Assembly (NCBI GenBank): GCA_032358165.1
Contig: JAALGY010000015.1
Coordinates: forward strand, 1,364,001-1,428,000
Source: Diplosphaera chodatii
Lineage: Eukaryota > Chlorophyta > Trebouxiophyceae > Prasiolales > Stichococcaceae
Length of the DNA: 64,000 bases
Reading direction: 5' to 3'
This document shows, in pieces, positions 21,332 to 34,312 of the stretch; position 1 is the stretch's first letter; every line of letters begins with the position of its first letter. Position numbers and translations under genes: made by a program. The notes under the pieces were generated by a model, which saw only the letters and a list, made by a program, of their open reading frames with translations, made no database searches and had not been told where the DNA came from.

Positions 21332-22381
21332 TCATGCCTTGGCCTTGGTTCCCTCCAACAGCTTGACAGCCCCGGCGCCACCCAGATACAGTCCAATGAG
21401 CGGCAGCGCCAACAAGGTCTGAGTGAATGGGTCTGTCGATGGGGTGAGCACTGCTGCGGCTGCTGTGGAGCCCACAATGACATAGCGCCACTGCGCAAAA
21501 AACTGTTGAGAAGATACCAGCCCAAACTGGCCGAGGAGGATCTGCACCACTGGCACCTGGAAGGACAGGCCTGTTCCAAGGAGAAGCACCACCACAAACT
21601 CAAAGTACTGGTCAATGGACCACAGCGACTCGACTGCGCCATTGGAGTACTCCACGAAGAAGTTCAATGCTGCTGGCGTCAGGATCTCGTAAGCAAACAA
21701 AATCCCCAGGAAGAAAAGGATGGAGGACCCGAACATGACGGGTGCCAGCAGCCGCTTCTCTGAAACCGTGAGGCCGGGCACCACATATGAGATGATCTCG
21801 TACAGAATCGTGGGTGTGGACAGCAGCAGGCCTGCATAGCCGGCGACCTTGAATGTGGTAAAGAAGAATTCGCCGGGGGACAGCTGCAGGAAGCGCACGC
21901 CCTTGGTGGCCACAGGCGCCTCCAGGAACACCACCAGGTCCTTGGAGAAGGCGAAGCACACGCAGATTGCAACCAGCGCCGCCAGGGCACCCACCAGCAC
22001 ACGTTCCCGCAGCTCCTCTAGATGGTCCCAGATCGGCATGTTGAAGTCGTCTGGCAGCTCGCTGGGGTCTGGACTGAGGATACTCTGCAGCGGCGACGGC
22101 TGGCTGTCGGAGGTGGACTCGCTCCTTGCATCCAGCTGTGTATCTCTATCATTCTCTGTCGCTCTGAGCTGCCGTGGTGACCGGCGCTGCCGCTGCAGGT
22201 GGCATGCGCTGTGCTGCCGGCATGCACTGTGGGGCAACTGTCTGGACAGCCGTTGTGGCATGCACAACGCGGTACATCGCGATAAGCCTGCGCTGATTTG
22301 CATGTCTGCCAGTGTTTGGGTTACTGCTGTTGACACTGGCAGCAGGCGTGCACTCGATGCATGCGCATGCGTCACGCGCAT
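21332..22381 (-). CDS. TATC: Sec-independent translocase TatC, chloroplast
   Basis: Single-exon gene for 349 residues. TatC is the receptor subunit of the twin-arginine translocase in the thylakoid membrane (delta-pH pathway), which exports folded proteins with Arg-Arg signals. The first 110 residues are Ser/Arg/Gln-rich and fit a transit peptide. The conserved core begins at [17 protein letters not shown], the family's H-L-x-E-L-R signature, and contains [14 protein letters not shown] and [15 protein letters not shown], with about six hydrophobic helices (for example [44 protein letters not shown]). The ending is [16 protein letters not shown]. No introns interrupt it, unlike most neighbours. 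Its start lies 401 bp from the divergent DDX6 start. The call is firm. Confidence 0.95.
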   Translation of the reverse strand: MRVTHAHASSARLLPVSTAVTQTLADMQISAGLSRCTALCMPQRLSRQLPHSACRQHSACHLQRQRRSPRQLRATENDRDTQLDARSESTSDSQPSPLQSILSPDPSELPDDFNMPIWDHLEELRERVLVGALAALVAICVCFAFSKDLVVFLEAPVATKGVRFLQLSPGEFFFTTFKVAGYAGLLLSTPTILYEIISYVVPGLTVSEKRLLAPVMFGSSILFFLGILFAYEILTPAALNFFVEYSNGAVESLWSIDQYFEFVVVLLLGTGLSFQVPVVQILLGQFGLVSSQQFFAQWRYVIVGSTAAAAVLTPSTDPFTQTLLALPLIGLYLGGAGAVKLLEGTKAKA

Positions 22382-22782
22382 GCACAGCTGCTTGGTGCTT
22401 CCAGCGGGGAGCGTATACTAGATTCTCCAGCAACGGAGTGAACAGTACGTCAGCGCCTATCAGGTGATGTGTGGTGGTCGCCGGGACAGCGAGCGCGAAC
22501 CCAAATCTCTCGGCACACGCTCGCCTCCGGCAGCGCTTTGACCCCCTGGCTGCTCCGATATGCAGTCCCACAGTATTGACAGTAAGCCAGCTCAGTTGTC
22601 TCAATCTACGCTCCTCAGGCTTGTCGCCCAGCCTTTGACATACGGGCTCATCCGCTTGACGCTTGAGGGTCCTCACGTTGGGTCGCACTTCCCTGCCGCG
22701 TCAGCCCAGGTCCCAGCTTGTGCTGGCCCTGCTGCCTTTCGACTCGCGTGCGCCATACGAGTGCGATCAGCACGTCCGGGCT
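22382..22782. promoter_or_regulatory. Shared divergent promoter region, TatC and DDX6
   Basis: 401 bp separate the two divergent start codons. No coding sequence supported. The span is short enough that both transcripts probably start within it; no specific motif is claimed. Confidence 0.4.
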
Positions 22783-24045
22783 ATGACAGAGGTTGCAGCG
22801 GCGCAGCCGGCCGGGGAGAATGGTCCCCAGGAGGGCCCGGCCGACTGGAAAAAACAGCTCAACCTGCCTGCAAGAGATACGCGAGTGCAGACAGAGGATG
22901 TCACGAAGACCAAGGGCAACGACTTTGAGGACTACTACCTCAAGCGGGAACTCCTCATGGGCATCTATGAGAAAGGCTTTGAGAAGCCCAGCCCAATCCA
23001 GGAGGAGACCATTCCCATCAGCCTGACAGGGCGTGACATCCTTGCCCGTGCCAAGAATGGCACCGGCAAAACCGCAGCATACTGCATTCCTGTGCTGGAG
23101 AAGGTCAACACACAACTCGACCACATCCAGGCACTGCTGCTGGTGCCCACACGGGAGTTGGCGCTCCAGACCAGCCAGGTCTGTAAGGAGTTGGGCAAGC
23201 ACATGGGCGTGCAGGTTATGGTGACGACTGGCGGCACCAGCCTGCGGGACGACATCATGCGTATGTACGACACGGTGCATGTGGTGGTCGCAACGCCCGG
23301 CCGCGTGTTGGACCTCGCCAACAAGGGCGTAGCCAAGCTCAGCAACTGCCACACTTTTGTGATGGACGAGGCTGACAAGCTGCTGTCTCCGGAGTTCCAG
23401 CCGGTCATCGAGCAGCTGATTGCGCATGTCAAGCCGGACCGCCAGATCATGCTGTACTCTGCTACATTCCCGGTGACCGTCAAACAGTTCAAGGACAAGT
23501 TCCTGAACAAGCCCTACATCGTGAACCTGATGGAGGAGCTCACGCTCAAGGGCATCACGCAGTACTATGCCTTTGTGGAGGAGAAGCAGAAGGTCCACTG
23601 CTTGAACACGCTGTTCTCCAAGCTGCAAATCAACCAGTCCATCATCTTCTGCAACTCGGTGAACCGCGTGGAGCTGCTCGCCAAGAAGATCACGGAGCTG
23701 GGCTACTCCTGCTTCTACATCCACGCCAAGATGATGCAGAACCACCGCAACCGCGTGTTCCACGACTTCCGGAACGGCAACTGCCGCAACCTTGTCTGCT
23801 CGGATCTCTTCACGCGGGGCATTGATATCCAAGCCGTGAATGTGGTCATCAACTTCGATTTCCCGAAGAACTCTGAGACGTACCTGCACAGGGTGGGGCG
23901 TTCCGGAAGGTTTGGCCACCTGGGTCTGGCGGTCAATCTCATCACTTACGATGACCGCTTCAACCTGTACCGCATTGAGCAGGAGCTGGGCACCGAGATC
24001 AAGCCCATCCCGCCCACCATTGAGAAATCGTTGTATTGCAGCTGA
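22783..24045 (+). CDS. DHH1: DDX6/Dhh1-type DEAD-box RNA helicase
   Basis: Cytoplasmic RNA helicase that activates mRNA decapping and represses translation in P-bodies (Dhh1, DDX6, plant RH6/8/12). Intronless, 420 residues from the ATG at 22783; upstream in-frame codons lack an ATG. All motifs are present: Q motif in [16 protein letters not shown] (Walker A), [16 protein letters not shown] (Walker B), [23 protein letters not shown] and HRVGRSGR. The DDX6 signature [20 protein letters not shown] precedes the Q motif, and AYCIPVLEK and [16 protein letters not shown] are near identical across that subfamily. The antisense strand is open for 484 codons, a by-product of codon bias. LSM1, a partner in the same decay step, lies 14 kb away on this window. 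Confidence 0.97.
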   Translation: MTEVAAAQPAGENGPQEGPADWKKQLNLPARDTRVQTEDVTKTKGNDFEDYYLKRELLMGIYEKGFEKPSPIQEETIPISLTGRDILARAKNGTGKTAAYCIPVLEKVNTQLDHIQALLLVPTRELALQTSQVCKELGKHMGVQVMVTTGGTSLRDDIMRMYDTVHVVVATPGRVLDLANKGVAKLSNCHTFVMDEADKLLSPEFQPVIEQLIAHVKPDRQIMLYSATFPVTVKQFKDKFLNKPYIVNLMEELTLKGITQYYAFVEEKQKVHCLNTLFSKLQINQSIIFCNSVNRVELLAKKITELGYSCFYIHAKMMQNHRNRVFHDFRNGNCRNLVCSDLFTRGIDIQAVNVVINFDFPKNSETYLHRVGRSGRFGHLGLAVNLITYDDRFNLYRIEQELGTEIKPIPPTIEKSLYCS

Positions 24046-25273
24046 GCGGCAGCGGCACTGTTGGCGTTGGCATTGGCGTGTCCCCGCCGCAATGTCCGCC
24101 ATCTGGCAGTGGGAAGCAGCAGCCGCTGGGCCGTCCTCGGGCCCGTGCAGCGCGTGACTGCTGCAGCTTCCCTCCCTTTTTCAGAGGGCGCCGTTTTGCG
24201 CCTGTGTTGCTTTCGATTTGGGTGACCGAGCGTGAGAGCACTTAGAGTAGGCGGTCCTGAGCGATAGATAGGAGCTGTGACGTGCCGTGGCGCTGTGAGC
24301 CGCTGATGGTGCTGCCACCTCCTGCAGCCAGCTGCCCAGGGGCGGCAGCCGCAGCCAGCGTTCCGCGGTGCGACCGCCCCAGCCATGGCCGCCTGGCCAT
24401 ACGCCGCAGATGCTAGGGCAGTGCGGCAGCAGATCATGTACGGCCCGCAGGCTGCTGCAACAAGGCGTTTGGTGCAAAGCTGCGGTGGACGGTCAGTCAG
24501 AAAGTCCGCTGGGCGTCCCTCCGGTGGCGACTGGCACGGGCTGACACCCAGCAGCATCGCGGGCAGTGCTTAGAGGGGGAAAATTTCCCCTGGCATTGCG
24601 CCTCGGGCGGTCATGCGTGCCAGTGTGCCGCCCAAAAATGAACAAGCATCACCCTCAGGGCCGCATGGCATGCCAGCCATGCGGCCCGCAACCTGGGGTA
24701 GGGCAGCGCATGCCAGCGCTGTGCCTGCACCATTTGGTCTTGTACCAGATCTGCTCGGCGGTTGTGTATGCCAAGACAGCCCGCCGAGTCTTCGAACAAA
24801 GCCTAGGTGCTTACATGTTGGCAGCCAGTTTGATGACCATTCCCGCACCATTGCCGCTCGTCACCTGTCACACCACACGCTCATGTAAGCACCAAATTCC
24901 TACAACCTGTGACTCACTTGCGGCACCCGAGTGGTGTCTGTCAAAGAGGGCCGCACGAGGGCCTCTGTGAGCACCGAAATTTCGGCAGTCCGAAGTGTCC
25001 TACCACATCTACCCTGGGTACCTCGCCATTATTTGTGCAGTGGGGGTTGGTGAGAAGATTCATGTGAAGATTCAGAAGAGCTTGGGTCCTTGGGTGCAGC
25101 AGGCCATAACGGTTTTGCGGTGTGCATGCAGCACAGAAACATCTTCTCGCACGCCGTAGACTCACCTGCGTGCGCTGCTGTCGCTTCCGCACGTCGAGTT
25201 GCTGCGCAGTGGCATCAGACGTATCGAAGGCAGCAGCGTGACCGCGCACTGTGTAACCATGCACGCGCAACAT
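24046..25273. other. Intergenic region, DDX6 3' side to IscA start
   Basis: 1.2 kb without supported coding sequence. It should hold the DDX6 3' UTR and the IscA promoter. A 62-codon frame from the ATG at 24385 is Ala/Arg-rich but has no family match and no clear splice partner. Confidence 0.4.
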
Positions 25274-26293
25274 ATGGCAGCCGGCTGCAGGCCAATCGCA
25301 TGCTGTCCTGTGTCGGCGCTGTGTCTTTCCAGACAAAGTTGCAGCAGATTTGCTGCACATCCATCTGCGACTTCCCATTGCGCCCACCTCAGGCGTCAAC
25401 AGCTCTTGCGTGGGCGTCAAGCGGGTGTTGCCACACGTGCTGAGGGTGGGTGCTTGCTGGAGCGCATGCGCTCCAAGCCTGCACACATGCAAGGCTGCCA
25501 AACAGGATGCTGGGTCATGCGCAGCAATGTTGCCCAGCGGATGTGGTTGCATTGCAGGTGCGACAGTGGCACCGGTCAAGCCGGTCATCAGTCTTTCAGA
25601 CAACGCTCTGAACCATTTGCATAAGCTGCGGGCAGAGAGTGGCGGTGACGAACTGCTGCTGCGCATTGGGGTCAAGTCCGGTGGTTGTTCAGGTACTGTC
25701 ATGGTCTGCAGAGCTGAGCTGGGAGCCTGCGTTGCAGACTCGGTACAACATTTGTGTACCAACGAAACCCTTGGCGCCGTGCACTGCATGATCACCTGGG
25801 CCAAGTGCATGCACCCAAATGCTGGCCTGGCCAGACGGTCGTGCTGCCGTACCGTGCAGGCATGAGCTACATGATGGACTTTGAGAAGCCGAGCAATGTC
25901 AGCAGCGAGGACGCTGTCATGGAGTACGAGGGCGGCTTCCGCCTTGTCTGTGACCCCAAGTCGCTGCTGTACCTGTTTGGTGAGTGTTCGTCGTGAGTGT
26001 CACGCTTGCAAAACCCATGACCTTGTGGGTCGTTCACCAGAACACGCTCTCCTGACCCTGCTCGCCCTTTCATGCCCAGGAATGAACCTCGACTACTCAA
26101 ATGCTCTTATTGGCGGCGGTGAGCATTGCTGCATTGTTGGGTGTAATGTCGTGGTGTGCGCACTGGCTTTGCTCACACCTGTAGTGGCTACTGTGCAGGT
26201 TTCCAATTTCACAACCCCAATGCCACGGATTCTTGTGGGTGCGGCAAGTCTTTTGGTGAGCTGCCTTATGTGTCTGATGGCATACCATGGTAG
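25274..26293 (+). CDS. CPISCA: Chloroplast iron-sulfur scaffold/carrier protein IscA (SufA-like)
   Basis: A-type carrier for iron-sulfur cluster assembly in the plastid SUF pathway. Five exons keep one phase throughout: 25274-25445, 25558-25692, 25860-25979, 26080-26118 and 26199-26293, 186 residues. Exon 1 encodes a Cys/Ser/Arg-rich transit peptide ending near GVATRAE. The mature part is a full HesB/IscA domain: ISLSDNALNHLHKLRAES, LLLRIGVKSGGCSGMSYMMD (first cluster Cys), EGGFRLVCDPKSLLYLFG, MNLDYSNALIGGGFQFHNPN and SCGCGKSFG (the two C-terminal Cys). The ending has about twelve residues more than usual. An in-frame ATG at 25259 would add five residues. The closest plant match by motif is plastid IscA rather than the mitochondrial type. 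Confidence 0.92.
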
Positions 26294-27295
26294 TGCACAA
26301 ATGCTGTCATTGGCTGAGAACCCTGCACCACCTGCTGGCATACTGAGTGAATCCATAACATGCCTCGGCAGTCATCTGATAGTCTGCTGCCTGACCATGC
26401 AGGCGTGTAAGAGGGGATAATGTACATGTATGTAAAGGGGTAGCGCCAGCTGGGTGTTGCAGGAGCACCCTTGCCCGTCCATGCGTGCTCTTGGCACGCA
26501 AAACTAGCAATCAATGGAGGATGTCGAATGAATGGTGTGATTCTTTTTCTCCGAGACTGCGCAAGCGAGCTGGTGTTCTTTGGTGTGTGTGGGAAGCTCA
26601 GGCCAGTCACGGCATGGGCACACATGCAGGCCATATTGCTATTGAAGCATGCTTTCATGTCTCTGTCAAGAATGCTGAAACGATCCCCATGACTGTGCTT
26701 TGTGCGAGCTCCATCCGTTCGAGGTGATGAGCAGGATTAAGCATGCAAGCAGCAGCCATAAGCAGCAGCGTTTGACACATGTCCTGTGAGGCGGTCACAT
26801 GCTACATACCTATGCTCCTCCCGCCTCCGGCGGCCCCTGCCTGTGCATCGTGCACGACGACCCTGGATCGCAGAGCAGCATGCTGCCTGATCCCCTGTCC
26901 TCGAGGACTCTTGCTGGTGCCAAGCTGCATCAACTAGAGCTGTCTGCCGTCCAGCTTCCATCGAGTCCGGCCACTTATCAATAGTCTTCAGGCTGGACTT
27001 TATCCGGTGACTAACCCGTTGGTTGGTGCACCATCGCTGTGATCACCTGCGCGTTCACCCCACATATATCGGATCAGTGCACGGTGCCATCCACCACTGA
27101 CAACCGTGTTTGCATCCGTCGTACTGCCGCCGCAGCTGTTGACGCTGACGCTGCCAAGCAGATCTTGCATGCACTGCACATCGTCAACAGCATGAGCGGA
27201 TGCTGAGGTGCTGCAAACCTTCTCCTGGACACAGCGCGTCTTCGAGCTCGGGTATTGCACCTTTTAGAAGACTAGGACCGAGACGGATCAGACAC
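26294..27295. other. Intergenic region, IscA to glycerate kinase
   Basis: 1.0 kb with no supported gene. A TGTAA motif sits at 26406-26410, 113 nt past the IscA stop. A minus-strand frame at 26737-26961 has no recognisable similarity. Confidence 0.4.
26406..26410 (+). terminator. TGTAA poly(A)-like motif, IscA gene
   Basis: Chlorophyte-type poly(A) signal 113 nt downstream of the IscA stop on the same strand; use inferred from position. Confidence 0.35.
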
Positions 27296-29324
27296 ATGAG
27301 CACGCCGATGGCAGCGTCTGCGACGCAGACCACAACAGCCAATGCGGCAGCTATCTCAGGTCTGGTCGACGTATGTCAACAGGGACCTCAGACCGCATGT
27401 GCGACGCATCGAGAGACTCTGCGACTCGACGCTGCTTTGCGCTCATGTGACGTCGATGGCCTGCAGAGTGGGCAGCAAAAGGCCCGCTGCTGGCGCAGTG
27501 CGGCTTCCGCCCTGAGGAGATCGTCGAGCAGTCTGATCGCTGGGCGCAAATAGGCGCATACCTGGGCGAAAGCCTTGGTTATGACGGCTGGGATCACCTG
27601 AACGAGTTCGAACGGTGGGTGGCTGTCTGACGCCACCAGGTGCAGAGGGTCCAGCATCGCACGTCCCATTCCAAACAGCACGATCTGACGTGCAGGGTAC
27701 GCGTGTATCACTTCTACCTGCCGATATTCTTCTACGTCGAGAAGCAGCTGAATGCGCACGTGGCAGACCGGGAGAAGCAGGGCCTGCCACGGCGGCCACT
27801 GGTCTTCGGCATCAGCGCCCCGCAGGCATGCGGCAGCACCGCCCTGTGTTGTCATACATAGGGACCGGTCACATGTATGACGGCGCTGCTGTATGCTGTA
27901 TGCAAGTGCTGCCATGGTGGCCACAGCAGCTGACCTGCTTGCCGCGACATGTCAACAGGGCTCTGGGAAGAGCACGCTTGTGGAAGAGTTGGTGCGCCTG
28001 CTGCAGCACACCGGCCGTGCAGCTGTGGACGTGTCCATAGATGACTTCTACCTCAGATTTCAGGTCAGCATATGGCGCACACACTTGACGATGTCAAACA
28101 TTGGCAGTAGACTCTGAATCGTAACCAGGCAGCTGACGGGGCCTGCTCGCTAATTTTTGCAGGATCAGCGGCAGCTGGCAGTTGAGAATCCAGACAACCC
28201 GCTGCTGCAAGTGCGTGGCAACGCAGGCACCCACGACATCGAGCTTGGGCGTGCCACGCTCGAGGCGCTGACGTCGGCGACGGCCACTGACTCGCAGGTG
28301 CATGCCACTCATGCGGCTGCCAGCAGTTTGCCAGTAGTAGCCATGGGAGGGACGCCAGGATGTGATGTGCTTTGCAGGTGCCCATCCCACGGTATGACAA
28401 GGCAGCGGAGGCGGGCAAGGGCGACCGCGGCCCGCAGGTGAGCTGCCGGTAGCAGTGCAAAGCCTACTCTGCCGGTATCTGCCCACTGCTTGCTTGGTGG
28501 TAGTCGTTTGGCTTTGCATTGCTTCGACGACCTCGCCGTCTCCTGCAGCCCTGCTGTCGCGCATGCATGCCAGTGGGTGTGACGGTCAACATGATGTGCC
28601 AAACAGGAGAAATGGCCAGTCGTGAGCGGTCCGCTTGACGTGGTGCTATTCGAGGGCTGGATGCTGGGCTTCCGGCCTCACCAGGACGACGCAACAGCTG
28701 CAGCAGTGGCGCCCCACCTCGCGTCCGTCAACGCACTGCTGCGGCGCTACGTTGCGGAGTGGGACTCCTTTGTGGACGCATGGCTGGTGTTCAAGATCGC
28801 CGACCCAGGCTTCGTGTACAAGTGAGTGTGTTGCGTTGTTTCGCTGACATGGCTGGCAATGCTGTGAGAGCCTCCGTCAGATATCAGCAGAGCCGTGCAA
28901 GTATCCAAGTGACTTTCTAGCGCTGCAAGGTGTGCAGCTCTGCTATCTAAGAGGTTCCACGCAACCCGCTGCTGTGCAAACACGCAGATGGCGCATGGAG
29001 GCAGAGACAAAGATGCGGGCCAAGGGCAAGGGGGGGATGACGGATGCAGAGGTGGTCGACTTTGTCGACCGTTACATTCCAGCATACAAGGTGCTGCTCT
29101 ACTTGCTCTATCAGCCGTAAGGTACCAAACTACCACTGCTTCACACGAGAGCGCGTTGAGGTTGAGACGGCTCGCAGCATGACTTCGTTCCCGTGGTTTC
29201 GCAGGCCTATCTTCCGGAGCTCTATGCACATGGGCCATCCACGGCGCGCCATGGCAAAGTGATCGTGGTGGAACTTGATGACCACCGCACGCCAGTCCCA
29301 CAGCAGACGCCTGCTGACGTGTAA
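27296..29324 (+). CDS. GLYK: D-glycerate 3-kinase (photorespiration)
   Basis: Phosphorylates D-glycerate to 3-phosphoglycerate, the last step of photorespiration, using ATP. Starts at ATG 27296 (MSTPMAASATQTTTANAAA), exon 1 ending at 27359; exon 2 begins at 27467 with WAAKGPLLAQCGFRPEEIVE. Then VRVYHFYLPIFFYVEKQL, LVFGISAPQ joined to GSGKSTLVEEL (P-loop), VDVSIDDFYLRFQ, NPDNPLLQVRGNAGTHDIEL, VPIPRYDKAAEAGKGDRG, LDVVLFEGWMLGFRPHQDD, FVYKWRMEAETKMRAKGKG, DFVDRYIPAYKAYLPELY and VIVVELDDHRTPV. This follows plant GLYK to the end. The P-loop is split by a GC-AG intron (27826-27958). No clear transit peptide is visible on this start, so plastid targeting is unproven. The stop TAA (29322-29324) overlaps a TGTAA motif. 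Confidence 0.93.
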
Positions 29325-29786
29325 AGTGGAGGCCAACAGCAGACTCTGCATGGAGCTGCAAAGTTCACGTTGGGAACATTACAACCCCATGGCAGCTTTG
29401 ATCTGTTGCAAGGTGCATCCCACATGCTCATCTCGGAGGTAGACTAGCCTCGCTGACAGTGTCCTCACTTCCGATGAATGCGAACGTCAACAGCGCCATG
29501 ACAACTCAAGTGCTGAGAGATATCCTATGCGAGTGCTGCTGGCTGCAGTGATGATTCGATCAAAGGCCTGACACCGGCATCAGTGCCTTGCAAAGGCTGC
29601 AGCCGGGTCCTCTGCTGAGATTGCATCATGCAGCGGGAAGTCGAATGGCATCGCGTCATACCTGCAACCTCATGTCAGCTCAGCAGTAGTCTATATGACA
29701 GACATGCACCCATGAGAATGTAACCCCCTCAAGTGAGTGACTCAGCATGTATACCATATACCAGAAGCGCTGGACATGCAGAGGGG
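29325..29786. other. Convergent intergenic region
   Basis: 462 bp between the glycerate kinase stop (+) and the esterase stop (-). It holds both 3' UTRs; nothing else seen. Confidence 0.4.
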
Positions 29787-31036
29787 TCACCTGAGGTGTG
29801 GCAGCTGCTCGTCGATGAGCTCCGTGAGCAAAGCATACAGGGCAGCTTCACCGCGTGGCGTCAGGTGGAGGCCATCAGACAGATATGTCCGCCACTCCGG
29901 ATCCTTCTGCAACCCTGTAGATGTGGCAAGTGAGATCTTCAACCCTTAAAGCACCTGGCTTGCACCTCACCTGATGACCACCTACTTGGCGCTGCAAGGT
30001 GCGTTGTGAAGCAATACTATGAAAACCCAGCCCACCTGTCCACAGGTCAAGCACAGGGATGCCCTCGCTGGCAGCCACCTCTCGGCATGCAGCCGCATAC
30101 TGGCCAGTGACCGAGTTTGACCGGTCTGGCTGCTCGCTGAACTCATTGATGCCCCACTTCTGCAGTGACAGGAAGAGAGGATTCCTCTTCCCTGCATCCA
30201 CTGGACTGCAATAACACACTGCGACATCACCAAGGGACTGGTGCCACTTGTATGCAGCACTCCTGCAGGGTCACCCGCCTCCTTCCTGGAGGCTATACGC
30301 GCAGACTCGTCCACCGGTGGCGGAGTGATGATCAGTACTGCTGTCGCTCCGCACGCCCGCACATGCTGCACAGTCGCCCGCAGCAGCCTCGAGTAGGACT
30401 CCAACGGCACATGCTGCCGCTTGCTGCATCGTGCAGAACACGCTGTGTTGTGTGCTGGCTGCTGACATGCGGCATCCGTGCGCTTGGACAGGCCAGCACC
30501 GCAGGTGACGTCCAGCTGGTTGTACTGACCTGACGCCCTCCGCCAGCGCCGCATCGTTGGCGCCGAAGAAGATGGTGACAAGCGAGGGCTTGACAGCTGC
30601 ATCGCGCGGGAACACCACGGGCACCGGGTGCTGCGCCCAGGCGATGTTGTAGCCGCTGTAGCCCCGCAGGACGATGTCCGCCTGCTGACAGGACAGGCCG
30701 TCGCAGCGTGTTCACAGGTTGTGGAGACTCCCGAGGCATGCCGTCACCCATCCTCACCTTGCGCTGGTACTGACTGGCAAGGCGTGCACCCCAACCACCT
30801 GCATGCAGGTCTTTGAATTTATATCATAGAGAATATAGCTCAATTGCTTAGAGCATTGGCTTGTCACGCCAAAGACTTTGTTCTAGGGGGTGGTGTTACA
30901 TGTTATGGTGAGGATGCATGTATATCCTCAGATCCTAGGCACGATGTGGATGACAACCGAGATGTGCAGTCCTGCCTTCGTCAAAGCTGTGCTGCGTCAG
31001 GCTGTCTCCAAACAGGATGAATTGCGGGCGGTGCAT
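29787..31036 (-). CDS. IAH1: IAH1-type GDSL esterase (isoamyl acetate-hydrolysing esterase homologue)
   Basis: SGNH/GDSL hydrolase of the small IAH1/CPRD49 group, acting on short acyl esters. The ATG at 31036 gives MHRPQFILFGDSLTQHSF (block I, catalytic Ser in GDSL). Next exons read GWGARLASQYQRKADI, VLRGYSGYNIAWAQHPV (block II Gly), VTIFFGANDAALAEG (block III G-x-N-D), HVPLESYSRLLRATVQH, TAVLIITPPPVDESA, SVTGQYAAACREVAASEGIP and YLSDGLHLTPRGEAALYALL (block V Asp and His). The stop is TGA at 29789-29787. The first intron (30975-30799) probably uses a GC donor, because DEG-GWGARL is the family spacing; a GT donor inside would add six residues in frame. That intron carries a decayed tRNA-like sequence on the opposite strand. 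Confidence 0.9.
30829..30899 (+). pseudogene. tRNA-Asp(GUC)-like sequence, decayed
   Basis: Lies in the first intron of the esterase gene on the other strand. Seven acceptor-like bases and TA precede a D arm (GCTC 30838-30841 paired with GAGC 30851-30854). A perfect five-pair anticodon stem follows (TTGGC with GCCAA), closing a seven-base loop with anticodon GTC at 30863-30865, T33 and A37. The T arm position (about 30876-30892) keeps a TTC but does not form a stem, and the 3' acceptor strand does not pair with the 5' strand. It therefore looks like a truncated or decayed tRNA. The AT-rich flank (about 30810-30840) would fit organellar origin, which is inference. Confidence 0.5.
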
Positions 31037-31689
31037 GGGAAATGCCGCGGGCGCTGGCTCCAGGCAACTATGCACCAGCAGCGCCTGCAGGGATGTACAG
31101 TACAGCCAGGGCGACGAGAAGACGAGTCTGGAGCTGCGTCGTGTGCTTTTCAGCATGCAATGGCGTTGGGCAATGCTGCGCAGAGCGATCTTGTGTTGCG
31201 GGTGCGCTGCTCTAGGGCGTCATCCGCTTTCACCAAGGCGTCATGTCAAGCCCATGACATGCGAAATGAGTGGACGAGTGGGTATGCAGACTTGTCGATG
31301 TGCAGCAATGCATCGCAATAGTGAGATTGCTCATAGTTTTGCGAGCTGTCAACAGCTTTCGTTGGGTCCTGTTCCTGTTTCCTCCTTTTGCATCGCCGCA
31401 AACCCTTTTGGGCAGCTGGCCCTTTCAACACTGCGCGCAAATGCAATGCAAGTTGTGCATTTGCTGCCCAGTGTAGAAACGTTTGAGGACTTACAATCAC
31501 GCACCAGTTCATCTGCTGCACAGCGTCGCTGCGCTGCGCGTGAAGTGTGCAAATCGCCGAGGCACATTCATTGCTTGATGTCTTGCTGGCTTTCGAGACA
31601 ACAAATCTGGGAGAAAGTGTAGTTCACCAAAACGCGCACATACAGTTGGCCTCGGGGTTGTACAATCTTGCTGAGCCTGCGTGCGCAGC
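31037..31689. other. Divergent promoter region, esterase and Rpt4
   Basis: 653 bp between two divergent starts. A 201-codon open frame (31017-31622) overlaps the esterase first exon on the other strand and has no family match. Confidence 0.4.
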
Positions 31690-33966
<2,277 letters not shown>

Positions 33967-34312
33967 CCGGGACGTTGATCGCAGTCGTGCTGACAAAGCG
34001 AAGAAGCACTGCTGGCATGAGTGGCCCCCACGTCCTTCGCGGGACCCTGTAAACTTGCGCGCAACGATGTGGAGAGACTGTTGTTGGCCCTGTAAAGGTC
34101 CTGTTGTGCTGCATCCTCCATCATTCCTTTCGCCACACTCTTGGACGGTCAAACTCATAATGAATGGGGTAGCTGGCGCTGCAATATGCAGCTCTACGAT
34201 AGCAGTGCTGGGCAGTATCCGGATCAGCAATCATCGGGCAACTTGGTAAGCCCTAAATGCACTACAATGCCATCTGGCATCTCAACTTTCCCCCACTTCA
34301 CAGTCTAGCCCT
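33967..34312. other. Convergent intergenic region
   Basis: 346 bp between the Rpt4 stop (+) and the histidine phosphatase stop (-). It contains TGTAA at 34048-34052; otherwise nothing seen. Confidence 0.4.
34048..34052 (+). terminator. TGTAA poly(A)-like motif, Rpt4 gene
   Basis: Chlorophyte-type poly(A) signal 82 nt downstream of the Rpt4 stop, same strand; inferred from position. Confidence 0.35.

Noticed and set aside
22648..24102. 484-codon open frame antisense to the DDX6 helicase gene
   Set aside because: The sense strand is an unmistakable helicase with all motifs; the antisense frame starts outside it and has no similarity, so it results from codon bias.
24385..24573. Ala/Arg-rich frame starting MAAWPYAADARAVRQQ, possible transit peptide of IscA
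   Set aside because: Exon 25274-25445 gives a better transit peptide that joins the IscA domain in the right phase.
31017..31622. 201-codon plus-strand open frame
   Set aside because: Overlaps the esterase first exon on the other strand and has no recognisable similarity.
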